From: a virus
Direction: 5' to 3' (one strand)
Length of the DNA stretch: 27,458 nucleotides
Virus record (IMG/VR): IMGVR_UViG_3300036835_000247
Span: 1 to 27,458 of that record
Shown here: one piece after another, positions 5,813-12,205 of the stretch
Position numbering within the stretch: the first letter of the stretch is position 1
Layout of the letters: every line of letters begins with the position of its first letter
Notes under the pieces: generated by a model
Databases searched by the model: none
Told to the model about the DNA's origin: nothing
Seen by the model: only the letters and a program-made list of their open reading frames with translations
Program-made: the position numbers and the translations under genes

Positions 5813-5845
5813 GGCTTCCGTTCCGAGCGGACGGAAGCCTTTTTT
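5813..5845 (+). terminator. Rho-independent terminator
   Basis: GGCTTCCGT (5813-5821) and ACGGAAGCC (5831-5839) form a perfect 9-bp stem with loop TCCGAGCGG, followed by six T residues (5840-5845). It closes the two zinc-protein genes as their own short transcript. Confidence 0.9.
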
Positions 5846-5874
5846 ATTGGCTGTTCAAAGAAAGGCGGTTTCTC

Positions 5875-6112
5875 ATGCTTTCGTCCAAGTATGATCGGTT
5901 CCTTTTCGAGCTCCAGGCCGCGGCCGCGGTCGCGGACGGCGAACACGGCACAAGACTCGCGGCGCAAGCCGATCGATGCGATTGCCGCGGGATCGCCCGC
6001 GTCCGTGATCGAGCAACAGCAACAGACCGCGGCGCGCTTGGTCGAAGAGTACGTGGAGTACGTTTGGGACGGCGCGGAGAAGCCCGGTTGGGTCACGCAA
6101 GCCGGCCTGTGA
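5875..6112 (+). CDS. Hypothetical protein with an apparent +1 frame change
   Basis: ATG 5875 follows AAAGGCGG and opens MLSSKYDRFLFELQAAAAVA, which looks real. From about 5960 that frame becomes arginine-rich. The protein-like sequence continues in the +1 frame: KPIDAIAAGSPASVIEQQQQ, then ARLVEEYVEYVWDGAEKPGW and VTQAGL, ending at TGA 6112. The best reading is one protein of about 78 residues crossing a +1 shift between 5940 and 5975, through an indel, a sequencing error or recoding. No obvious recoding signal is seen. Alternatively the second part starts at ATG 5891 in its own frame. Function is unknown. Confidence 0.5.
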
Positions 6113-6240
6113 GCGGGTTTTCCGCAGTCGTATCGAGGCTTGCCGGTTCCAGTTGGGCCTGGGCCGGATGGCGATCGAAGGCGACGGCTGCGGAGCGGCG
6201 GCGATTGGGCGGCCCGTCTCGCTCAATCGCCGCAGTGTGA
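6109..6240 (+). CDS. Possible 43-aa basic peptide
   Basis: GTG 6109 overlaps TGA 6110-6112 (GTGA), in keeping with the coupling style of this genome. It would encode MSGFSAVVSRLAGSSWAWAG followed by a basic tail. The C-terminal third is read from a GC-rich inverted-repeat element (6193-6233). No family recognised, and it may be a chance continuation of the frame opened at 5875. Confidence 0.3.
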   Translation: MSGFSAVVSRLAGSSWAWAGWRSKATAAERRRLGGPSRSIAAV

Positions 6241-6253
6241 ATTTGGGTTGCAA
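6193..6253 (+). repeat. GC-rich hairpin plus GGGTTGCAA tail, copy 2
   Basis: GCGGCGATTG (6198-6207) and CAATCGCCGC (6224-6233) form a perfect 10-bp stem. The tail AGTGTGAATTTGGGTTGCAA (6234-6253) follows and runs straight into ATG 6253. The tail differs at three of 26 positions from those at 6756-6780 and near 22477-22501. The 14 bases CGCTCAATCGCCGC at the right arm are also found after the copy at 9062. Confidence 0.65.
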
Positions 6254-6426
6254 TGCGGAAGTCCGATGTTGAGGCCGTGGTCGCGGCGCTAGAACTGATG
6301 ATGAGACTCCGGTCGCAAACACGTTACAGGAGTCGGGGTTTCTTACTCTTGAACGCAGCGTGCCATCGGCTCTCCGATCGATTCTGGCGTGAAGCACGGG
6401 CGGCGCGATCGAGTTGCAAAAAATGA
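6253..6426 (+). CDS. Small basic protein, 57 aa
   Basis: ATG 6253 overlaps the last base of the GGGTTGCAA motif, and no Shine-Dalgarno sequence is evident. The product begins MRKSDVEAVVAALELMMRLR and ends in a basic Cys-containing tail (REARAARSSCKK). It ends in an ATGA overlap with the DnaA-like gene at 6423, suggesting they act together. No family recognised. Confidence 0.5.
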   Translation: MRKSDVEAVVAALELMMRLRSQTRYRSRGFLLLNAACHRLSDRFWREARAARSSCKK

Positions 6427-6725
6427 GCTGGAAGTCCGGCCGGCCGAAAGCGGTTTGCGAAGCGATTCAAATCGCGGCGCGCGCCTTCGGGTTAGAGCCG
6501 GAAGCGGTCTTGCGGCGAACGAACGAGCGGCAGCCGGTAGCAGCTCGCCGCTATGTCGCCGTGCAACTGCGGGTACGCGGCTACAGCACTACGCAAATAG
6601 GCCGTGTTCTCGGGCTGCACCATACGACCGTGCTTTACCATCTGCAAGCCAGGCCGAGATGCGCACCGCCGCGGCCGCCGATCGAGTGGAACGGCATCGA
6701 TGAAAGCGGGGTGTGGGCGATTTGA
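6423..6725 (+). CDS. DnaA domain-IV-like DNA-binding protein
   Basis: ATG 6423 overlaps the stop of the previous gene. The 100-residue product contains ARRYVAVQLRVRGYSTTQIG followed by RVLGLHHTTVLYHL (about 57-74). This closely follows the signature of the DnaA C-terminal DNA-binding domain (Bac_DnaA_C), where a helix-turn-helix ends in a GxxHTTVxxA motif. The rest of DnaA, including the AAA+ ATPase, is absent, so this is a stand-alone DNA-binding domain with a short N-terminal helix and a proline-rich tail. In the family this domain reads DnaA boxes. Here it may regulate transcription or compete with or recruit host replication; that is inference. Confidence 0.75.
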   Translation: MSWKSGRPKAVCEAIQIAARAFGLEPEAVLRRTNERQPVAARRYVAVQLRVRGYSTTQIGRVLGLHHTTVLYHLQARPRCAPPRPPIEWNGIDESGVWAI

Positions 6726-6730
6726 CAAGT

Positions 6731-6781
6731 GAGCGGCGAGTAGGCGGGCGGTTCCGCCGCCGTGTGAAGTAGGGTTGCAAA
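6731..6781 (+). repeat. GC-rich hairpin plus GGGTTGCAA tail, copy 3
   Basis: GAGCGGCG (6731-6738) leads into GGCGGGCGG (6743-6751), which pairs with CCGCCGCC (6754-6761) with one unpaired base. The tail GTGTGAAGTAGGGTTGCAAA (6762-6781) follows. The 30 bases 6752-6781 match 22473-22502 at 29 positions. ATG 6786 follows after four bases, and there is no ordinary ribosome-binding site in between. Confidence 0.7.
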
Positions 6782-6785
6782 TTCT

Positions 6786-7001
6786 ATGTGTAAGCTCTGC
6801 GATGAATCACCGGATGGCGGTTATGAATATTGCCAGGATTGCGGCTGTCTGATTTGCTTCGACGTGATCGATAGCGACGATGTTATTAGGCCGGCGTATG
6901 TGACTTCCAGCGGCGATCTGTTCTGCGATCGTTGTGGCTCGGCATGCGATGCCGCAGAGGATGAAGCGATGGAGTTCATTGACAGCGGATTTGAGGACTA
7001 A
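6786..7001 (+). CDS. Nine-cysteine zinc-binding small protein
   Basis: The 71-residue acidic protein has cysteines at 2, 5, 16, 19, 21, 24, 47, 50 and 54. They are arranged as CKLC, CQDCGCLIC and CDRCGSAC, enough for two zinc sites in a treble-clef or RING-like fold. The tail is acidic (AAEDEAMEFIDSGFED). The gene starts right after the conserved element tail. Together with the two zinc proteins at 5452-5788 it makes this accessory stretch notably rich in metal-binding mini-proteins, which in phages often bind host RNA polymerase, nucleases or nucleic acid. No specific partner can be read. Confidence 0.7.
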   Translation: MCKLCDESPDGGYEYCQDCGCLICFDVIDSDDVIRPAYVTSSGDLFCDRCGSACDAAEDEAMEFIDSGFED

Positions 7002-7005
7002 CCCA

Positions 7006-7401
7006 ATGGGCGATCAAAACGTGGGCGCCGGCATCTTCACGGTAAAGCATACTTTCACCCGTGAAGAGCTGCGCGAGCTCGGGCTCCGTCTCGCCGGCAA
7101 AGCACAGGAAGTCTACAACGCGAAATCGGCGAAGAAGGCAGCCGCCGCGGCCGCGGCCGGCCATATTCAGGAGCTTGAAGACGATGTGGCGGGCTTGGTT
7201 CAAAAGCTCAATCAGCTTTGGGAGCCGCGCGAGATGGAATGCCAGATTTACTACCACACGCCGAAACACGGGTACAAGACGATCATCCGGCCGGATACCG
7301 GCGAAACCATTCGTGAGCCGGAACCGATGAGCGAGGCGGAAATGCAATCGAGTTTCGTGTTTGTGGACACGCCGCCCGAATCAAAAGACAAACCGCAGTA
7401 G
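7006..7401 (+). CDS. Hypothetical coiled-coil protein, 131 aa, upstream of portal
   Basis: ATG 7006 is chosen; the frame is open upstream but overlaps the zinc protein. The N-terminal part (FTVKHTFTREELRELGLRLA) leads into a helical Ala/Lys-rich segment (NAKSAKKAAAAAAAGHIQEL) and a second helix (DDVAGLVQKLNQLW). A beta-like region follows with MECQIYYHTPKHGYKTIIRP, then an acidic tail. Similar small helical proteins sit near phage packaging genes, but no named family is recognised. The portal gene follows after nine bases. Confidence 0.7.
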   Translation: MGDQNVGAGIFTVKHTFTREELRELGLRLAGKAQEVYNAKSAKKAAAAAAAGHIQELEDDVAGLVQKLNQLWEPREMECQIYYHTPKHGYKTIIRPDTGETIREPEPMSEAEMQSSFVFVDTPPESKDKPQ

Positions 7402-7410
7402 GAACAAGCT

Positions 7411-8850
7411 ATGCCGGCAACCAACGTTTTTTCTCGCTTGGGCTTCTTCCGTAAGGCGGGTTCCGAACAGCCGATCATTAACGACGGCAACGGCAACCGT
7501 CCTTCCATCCGCGTCACGGCCGGCGGCGGTTTGCCCGGCGCGGTCTGGACTCCGTTTCAGTATCTCGATCAATCGCGCGAAGGCTATCAGCGCAATCCGG
7601 ATGTCTACGCCTGCATTTCCCTGATCGCCACGGCCGGCAAACAGGTGAAATGGTGGGATGGCGGCAGTGGCTCGAAATCCCTCACGCCGCCCGATATTCT
7701 CGCAAAGCAGGTGCTACCGGCCGCGGCGCTCGCGGATCCCAAGATCGGCGCCGCGGCGAAGGCGGCGGATCCGCGGGCATCCTATGCGATGCTCGTACGC
7801 GCCGGCGGCGCGAGTTTCATCGAGAATTGGCTCAGCTATCTTTTGCTCGCGGGTAACTCCTATATCGAAATCGAGCGGATCAGCGGGCGGCCGGCGGGGA
7901 TCTTTCTAGACAGGCCGGATCGCGTCACGCTACCGCCAGGCGCGAAGATTCCGGATGCCGGCAAGAAGCCGGCCGCCTGGAAGGTCTTTCCGCCGTCTGG
8001 CGGATCCGGCCGGATTGTCCCATCGGCGGATATGGTTCAGTCCAAGCTGTTCTCGCCGCTCGATGATGTGTTCGGCATGGCGCCGCTCACCGCGGCCATG
8101 TTGCTAGTAGACACGCAAAACGAAGGTGTGACACTCGCCAAACGCATGCTGCAACGCGGGTTCGCGCCTGGTTGGATTGGGGCGGCGAAGGATTCGATTT
8201 GGGAAGAGCCGCAGATTGCACAGCTCAAAGAGCGGATCAAGCAATCGAAGCAAAACGCTGAAGAAATCTTTTTGGAAAACGCCGAGTGGCATCAGATGGG
8301 CTTTCCGCCGGCCGATTCCGGGGTGACGGAAATAAAAGTTCTGTCTAAGCGCGATATCGCGGCCGTGTACCATGTGCCGTCACAGTTGATCGGTGACACC
8401 CAATCGCAGACGTACGCCAATTACAAAGAGGCGCGCCGTGCGCTCTACATGGAAGCGGTTGTACCGTTGCTCGTGCAATTCCGCGACGATTGGAACCGTA
8501 CGATCGGAGCTGAGCTGCGATCGCCGCTCGATTTCGACAAAGACAGTTTTGACGCCATCACCGCGGCGCGCGATGAGGCTACCGATCGCGTGGTTAAGCT
8601 ATTCCAGAACGGACTAATCACGCAGAACGAAGGACGCGAAGATCTGGACTACGATCCGGTGAAGGGCGGCGATCAATTCTACGCATCGGCGAATTTCCTG
8701 CCGCTCTCCGATGGCGCGGAGCCGGCGGCGCCGGCGCCGCCAAAAGCGATCCGGCCGCCCGAGATTCTGAAAGAGCTACCACCGGGGGTTGTGGAATGCC
8801 CGGAAGATGTACGCGCGCGGTTCGCGGCGGGCGGCGGGAATGGCGCATAA
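7411..8850 (+). CDS. Portal protein, HK97 family
   Basis: The portal forms the dodecameric channel at one capsid vertex through which DNA is packaged and ejected and to which TerL docks. AGGA lies seven bases before ATG 7411. The 479-residue product shows the family pattern (Phage_portal): NPDVYACISLIATAGKQVKW near 57-76, NWLSYLLLAGNSYIEI, PLDDVFGMAPLTAAMLLVDT, and KRMLQRGFAPGWIG in the central helical part. The conserved EIKVLSKRDIAAVYHVPSQL and NYKEARRALYMEAVVPLL lie towards the C-terminus. A proline-rich tail (PAAPAPPKAIRPPEIL) ends the protein. Length is normal and it appears intact. Confidence 0.93.
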   Translation: MPATNVFSRLGFFRKAGSEQPIINDGNGNRPSIRVTAGGGLPGAVWTPFQYLDQSREGYQRNPDVYACISLIATAGKQVKWWDGGSGSKSLTPPDILAKQVLPAAALADPKIGAAAKAADPRASYAMLVRAGGASFIENWLSYLLLAGNSYIEIERISGRPAGIFLDRPDRVTLPPGAKIPDAGKKPAAWKVFPPSGGSGRIVPSADMVQSKLFSPLDDVFGMAPLTAAMLLVDTQNEGVTLAKRMLQRGFAPGWIGAAKDSIWEEPQIAQLKERIKQSKQNAEEIFLENAEWHQMGFPPADSGVTEIKVLSKRDIAAVYHVPSQLIGDTQSQTYANYKEARRALYMEAVVPLLVQFRDDWNRTIGAELRSPLDFDKDSFDAITAARDEATDRVVKLFQNGLITQNEGREDLDYDPVKGGDQFYASANFLPLSDGAEPAAPAPPKAIRPPEILKELPPGVVECPEDVRARFAAGGGNGA

Positions 8851-9115
8851 ATTCGAGTTGCCCACTGCCGATAGTCTGATTCAACGCCTGGTCGATGCCG
8901 GCGTGTTGCCGAACAACTGCCGGCGCTTCGTGATCGATTGCGAGGTGGGCGAGGTTCCCACGATGTACTTCGAATGCTTCGGCGATGAACGGTTGTCGGT
9001 TGTGCTGCGGGATGCCGCTCTCATGGTGGAAGCGCGGCCGGCGGGCAGCGAGCAAGCGGGCGAGCGGGCGGGCGATCCGCCCGCTCAATCGCCGCGCGAG
9101 GGGTTCGAACTATGA
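8840..9115 (+). CDS. Hypothetical protein, 91 aa, overlapping portal end
   Basis: ATG 8840 lies 11 bases inside the portal gene. The product begins MAHKFELPTADSLIQRLVDA and has a compact alpha/beta look (RRFVIDCEVGEVPTMYFECF). The C-terminal 20 residues (GSEQAGERAGDPPAQSPREG) are encoded by a copy of the GC-rich inverted repeat. The terminal tail therefore appears acquired. It ends in an ATGA overlap with the next gene. Function is unknown. Confidence 0.6.
   Translation: MAHKFELPTADSLIQRLVDAGVLPNNCRRFVIDCEVGEVPTMYFECFGDERLSVVLRDAALMVEARPAGSEQAGERAGDPPAQSPREGFEL
9062..9110 (+). repeat. GC-rich inverted-repeat element, copy 4
   Basis: GAGCGGGCGG (9062-9071) and CCGCCCGCTC (9077-9086) form a perfect 10-bp stem with loop GCGAT. 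AATCGCCGC follows (also seen after copy 2), then GAGGGGTTCGAAC, a variant of the GGGTTGCAA tail, and ATG 9112. The element is read as the C-terminus of the upstream protein and provides the leader of the downstream gene. Confidence 0.65.
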
Positions 9116-9423
9116 AACGCGCGCCGGCGCCGCCTGAGCTCCGACTCTTTACCCGCGTGCGGATTTCGGCCGATGGCATCGGCGCCTGTTCCGGCCGGAT
9201 CGAGGATATCCGCGAAGTGAGCGAGTTGCCGGATACGCCGCTCATGCCGGCCGAGCTGCCGCGCTCGATCCTTCGCGAGTGGAACGTTACCCGCGTGGCT
9301 CTGATTTCGTTTCATGCCTATCCGGGGCAGGAATTGATTTTCGGCGCGCTCGAAATCGGCGGACGTTGGTACGATTTGCGCCGGCAAGAGCTCTTGCTCG
9401 AAGTGATCGGACAACCGCTATGA
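9112..9423 (+). CDS. Hypothetical protein, 103 aa
   Basis: ATG 9112 overlaps the previous stop, and ATG 9420 of the next gene overlaps this stop. The product starts MKRAPAPPELRLFTRVRISA and is mainly beta (TRVALISFHAYPGQELIFGA, EIGGRWYDLRRQELLLEVIG). A small beta-barrel is plausible. No family recognised. Tight coupling to portal and minor head genes suggests a minor virion or assembly role. Confidence 0.65.
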   Translation: MKRAPAPPELRLFTRVRISADGIGACSGRIEDIREVSELPDTPLMPAELPRSILREWNVTRVALISFHAYPGQELIFGALEIGGRWYDLRRQELLLEVIGQPL

Positions 9424-10181
9424 AAACAGCCGTCGCAACTACACGTACCTGGTGGGCGTTCGATCGCCAGGCGACCGAAGATCAACAAGTATTTGCGAAG
9501 GTGGCGCGCCGGCGCTTGCGCGATGAATCCGCGCGGGCGGCGGCCGCGTATCGAGCGGGCGGGCGGGCGGCGGCGACGGATGCAATTGTCGATTCGCTTT
9601 GGATCGATTACCTGCGGCGGGTGTGGGTGAACGTGGTAGTCAATGCCGGCGCGCATACGTTCGTGATCTTGGGCGCCGCTGAGAATGATCATATTTTGGA
9701 AGCCGCCGCCGGAAGCTATAACGCGCGCAATGCTGCCGAGCGCGGCGCCGGAATCGCCAACACTTCGCGCAATAAGGTCAAGAGCTCGATCGAGGAAGGC
9801 GAGCGGAAGCGCGAGCCGGTGGAACGGATCGCGCGCCGCATCATCGCGGACGGCGAAGCGGCCGCGGCATGGCGATCGCTCACGATCGCGTCAACCGAAG
9901 TACATGCGGCCGCGTGCATGGGAAGTCTTACGGCGGCGATCGCCAGCGGGCAAAGGCTCGCGAAAATCTGGTACGGGCCGCGGTTGCACTCGATCACCTG
10001 CGATCAGCATAAGACCGTCCGCGGCGCTCGCCGGCCGCTCAATGTCGCCTTTGAAGTTGCGAACGATTACGAACCGGATGCCGGCGCCGATTCGATGATG
10101 TATCCGGGTGACGGCGAAGCCGGCGCGCGGGCTTCGAACGTCATCAATTGCCGTTGCTGGTTGGATTTCGAGGTTTTATGA
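9420..10181 (+). CDS. Minor head / head morphogenesis protein (Mu F / SPP1 gp7-like)
   Basis: The 253-residue protein has a helical N-terminal half and a C-terminal domain ending in DSMMYPGDGEAGARASNVIN then CRCWLDFEVL. The P-G-D..G.A...NVINCRC ending is characteristic of phage minor head proteins of the Mu F / SPP1 gp7 group, which sit inside the capsid near the portal. The preceding SITCDQHKTVRGARRPL is also typical, with the conserved CxxH-like pattern. The N-terminal part carries AYRAGGRAAATD, encoded by an isolated GAGCGGGCGGGCGGGCGG tract (9553-9570) without the second hairpin arm. The gene is joined to both neighbours by ATGA overlaps. Confidence 0.8.
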   Translation: MKTAVATTRTWWAFDRQATEDQQVFAKVARRRLRDESARAAAAYRAGGRAAATDAIVDSLWIDYLRRVWVNVVVNAGAHTFVILGAAENDHILEAAAGSYNARNAAERGAGIANTSRNKVKSSIEEGERKREPVERIARRIIADGEAAAAWRSLTIASTEVHAAACMGSLTAAIASGQRLAKIWYGPRLHSITCDQHKTVRGARRPLNVAFEVANDYEPDAGADSMMYPGDGEAGARASNVINCRCWLDFEVL

Positions 10182-10864
10182 CTCCCGATCTGCGTTATAC
10201 GCCGAGCCGTTGCCAGGCGTTCTTCGGATGTTGGATCAAGGGCGGTACGGAGCTCATGAGTGCTCCCGATGGGTGGTGGTGGGAACATCCCGAGGCCGGA
10301 TGCTATCGCATCTACCCAAGCCGGCAGCATGTGGGCACGGATCTCGCGGCAACCATTTTGGTTGCGTCGTTCCATGTGGACCGTTCGGCGCTTGCGGGCT
10401 CGAAATCCTCGATTCAATTCAATTTCAATGCTTCAACCGCCGTACCGCCCGCAACCGGACAAATACGGCTGGATAGCGCCAATCAGCCCGCGGCTACCTC
10501 TGTCCGGGTGTCGTTTCAGGCTGCCGATAGCGCGGATGTCAGGACTCTGGTTATGAGTGTCGGGATCGGCAACCGGCTGATTATCCAGGACGACAACACA
10601 ACGAGTAAATACCAGGTCTACGATGCGACGGCCGATGCTGCGGATATGGGCACCTATGCGGACATTCCGGCCGCATGGGTCGGGGGCGGATCGGCGCTCA
10701 CCGCACAGCGGGTACTCGTTTCAATTGGCAACTCGCAACCTCCGCAGTCGGGCACGCTCATTTCCGAAATCGAGAACGATGCGTATGTGATCTGGACATT
10801 CGACGCGGCGGGAGTGCTCAAAGATATTGGCGTGAGTCTATTCGTGTTCGCGCCGATGCAGTGA
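10178..10864 (+). CDS. Putative beta-rich virion protein, 228 aa
   Basis: ATG 10178 has GAGG five bases upstream and overlaps the previous stop; ATG 10256 is an internal alternative. The N-terminal part is aromatic (APDGWWWEHPEAGCYRIYPS). The rest alternates polar and hydrophobic residues typical of a beta-sandwich: SSIQFNFNASTAVPPATGQI, ATSVRVSFQAADSADVRTLV, and a C-terminal ENDAYVIWTFDAAGVLKDIG. No family recognised. It is followed by the opposite-strand toxin-antitoxin pair, so it is the last gene of the upper head cluster. A decoration or accessory head protein is a guess from position and fold. Confidence 0.65.
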   Translation: MTPDLRYTPSRCQAFFGCWIKGGTELMSAPDGWWWEHPEAGCYRIYPSRQHVGTDLAATILVASFHVDRSALAGSKSSIQFNFNASTAVPPATGQIRLDSANQPAATSVRVSFQAADSADVRTLVMSVGIGNRLIIQDDNTTSKYQVYDATADAADMGTYADIPAAWVGGGSALTAQRVLVSIGNSQPPQSGTLISEIENDAYVIWTFDAAGVLKDIGVSLFVFAPMQ

Positions 10865-10894
10865 GGAGAAAGGAAGTTGATTCACGTTCATGAA

Positions 10895-11173
10895 TTATTT
10901 GGCTTCACGAATCATGCGTTCCCGCAGAATATCGTTGATTCGCGTCAGGTGTCCATCGCCTTTCGATTTCAGCCAGTCCAGGACATCATTGTCGATGCGA
11001 AAGGAAATCTGTGTCTTGATCGGCCGGTAATACTTGCCGATCACGCCCTTTGCCCATACGTCGGGCGAAAGCTGCGGTGCTTCGGCGTTATCCAGGCTCT
11101 TGTCGCGCTTTTCCCAAGCTTCGCGCACGGCTTGAGTGATCTTAACCTTGCGCGTTGTAGAGGATTTTTTCAT
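10895..11173 (-). CDS. brnA: BrnA-type antitoxin
   Basis: BrnA neutralises the BrnT ribonuclease by direct binding and represses the operon through a C-terminal ribbon-helix-helix. The 92-residue product starts MKKSSTTRKVKITQAVREAW (AAAGG nine bases upstream). Its C-terminal KTQISFRIDNDVLDWLKSKG and DGHLTRINDILRERMIREAK match the BrnA family pattern, in which a basic strand is followed by DxxVLxWxKxxGxGYQTRIN. It lies downstream of and overlaps the toxin gene by 32 bases, the toxin-first order usual for brnTA. The frame extends 21 codons upstream, but that part is toxin-gene shadow. Confidence 0.88.
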   Translation of the reverse strand: MKKSSTTRKVKITQAVREAWEKRDKSLDNAEAPQLSPDVWAKGVIGKYYRPIKTQISFRIDNDVLDWLKSKGDGHLTRINDILRERMIREAK

Positions 11174-11432
11174 AGGATTCAGCCTTTCGAGCGGAGATGA
11201 TATGGATGATTTCGGTATCGGGGTTGCTGCGGTCAACGTAAACCACTACGGCCAGTGCGAAATGCTTCAACATGCCGATGGCAACGTACCGTTGTTCGTC
11301 TCCGATCGAATCGTTTTCCACCGTGATGTGAAACGGATCCGCGAAGACTTCCTTTGCTTGATCGAACGATACGCCGTGTTTGCGAAGGTTTGCCGCCGCT
11401 TTCTTTCGATTCCACGTGAATACCGTTACCAT
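11142..11432 (-). CDS. brnT: BrnT-type ribonuclease toxin
   Basis: BrnT is a RelE-fold ribonuclease that blocks translation when released from BrnA. The 96-residue product shows the family layout: FTWNRKKAAANLRKHGVSFD then QAKEVFADPFHITVENDS at the N-terminus, and the C-terminal IIHIISARKAESYEKILYN, whose ISARKA..E motif is diagnostic. The usual IG.....RLLVVVY segment is present as VAIGMLKHFALAVVVYVDRS, with a Phe-Ala-Leu variation. The length is normal and no truncation is seen. It is transcribed against the head genes from the 11433-11485 gap. No good ribosome-binding site precedes ATG 11432, so a very short or leaderless message is possible. Confidence 0.9.
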   Translation of the reverse strand: MVTVFTWNRKKAAANLRKHGVSFDQAKEVFADPFHITVENDSIGDEQRYVAIGMLKHFALAVVVYVDRSNPDTEIIHIISARKAESYEKILYNAQG

Positions 11433-11485
11433 CTATTCACTATTGTATATACATTTTTGACTCTTTCGGAGTGTCAAGGAGTGAA
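11433..11485 (-). promoter_or_regulatory. Probable brnTA promoter/operator
   Basis: Read leftward, a consensus -35 TTGACA (complement of 11472-11477) is followed by an AT-rich stretch with overlapping -10-like choices TGTATA, TATATA and TATACA at spacings of 18, 20 and 22 bp. TTGAC (11457-11461) and GTCAA (11473-11477) form an inverted repeat with an 11-bp spacer over the -35, as expected for an operator bound by a ribbon-helix-helix antitoxin. The exact -10 is uncertain. Confidence 0.5.
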
Positions 11486-11502
11486 GATTGGAGCAACCGC
11501 AC

Positions 11503-12201
11503 ATGGCTGAAACCGAAAAAAGCTATACCGAATACTGCCCGCTCGAAGCGAAGGCGATCGCCGAAGATGGAACTTTCGAGGGCTACGCATCCACGTTTAA
11601 CAACGTCGATCTGCAAGGCGACATGGTGATGCCGGCGGCGTTCGCGACAACGCTCAAAAAGCACTCGGGCAAAGTGCCGGTGTTCATGGCGCATCGCAGT
11701 GATATGCCGGTGGGCTTCGGCATGGAAGCGCGCGAAGATGCCAAAGGGTTGTGGGTGAAGGGTCAGTTTACGCTCGGATCCGATGGCGGCCGGAACGCGC
11801 GCGCCACGGTCTTGCATGCGATCGAGCTCAACCACAAGCCGGGTTTGTCGATCGGCTACCGCCTGCTCAAAGACGGCGCGGAGTGGGACGAATCGACGGG
11901 CGTGCGGAAGCTGAAAGCGATCGATCTACTTGAATACTCGATCGCGCTCGTTCCGGCGAATCCGAAGGCGCGGATTACGGCGGCGAAGTCGATCACGGAT
12001 TGGAGTATTCGCGAGTTTGAGGAACACCTGCGGGATGTAGGGTTCTCGAAGGAAGCGGCGCGCACGATTGCGAGCCGCGGATTTGCTGCGCTCGATCGGC
12101 GGGAAGCTGACGCGGCGATAGCTGAGCAGAAGCGCGCGGGCGAAGCCTTTATGGCCGAGCTGCGTCAGGCATCACTCAGTTTCGAAATGATCAGAGGTTA
12201 A
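11503..12201 (+). CDS. Prohead protease, HK97 family
   Basis: This herpes-assemblin-type serine protease cleaves the scaffold region of the capsid protein during head maturation. ATG 11503 has GGAG nine bases upstream; the open frame reaches back to TTG 11488. The family hallmarks are in order: GTFEGYASTFNNVDLQGDMV (about 23-42), the histidine in VPVFMAHRSDMPVG (His64), the serine in HKPGLSIGYR (Ser116), and LLEYSIALVPANPKARI (about 142-158). At 232 residues it has the usual length, with a helical C-terminal extension (EEHLRDVGFSKEAARTIA). The capsid gene follows after four bases. Confidence 0.92.
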   Translation: MAETEKSYTEYCPLEAKAIAEDGTFEGYASTFNNVDLQGDMVMPAAFATTLKKHSGKVPVFMAHRSDMPVGFGMEAREDAKGLWVKGQFTLGSDGGRNARATVLHAIELNHKPGLSIGYRLLKDGAEWDESTGVRKLKAIDLLEYSIALVPANPKARITAAKSITDWSIREFEEHLRDVGFSKEAARTIASRGFAALDRREADAAIAEQKRAGEAFMAELRQASLSFEMIRG

Positions 12202-12205
12202 GCAA

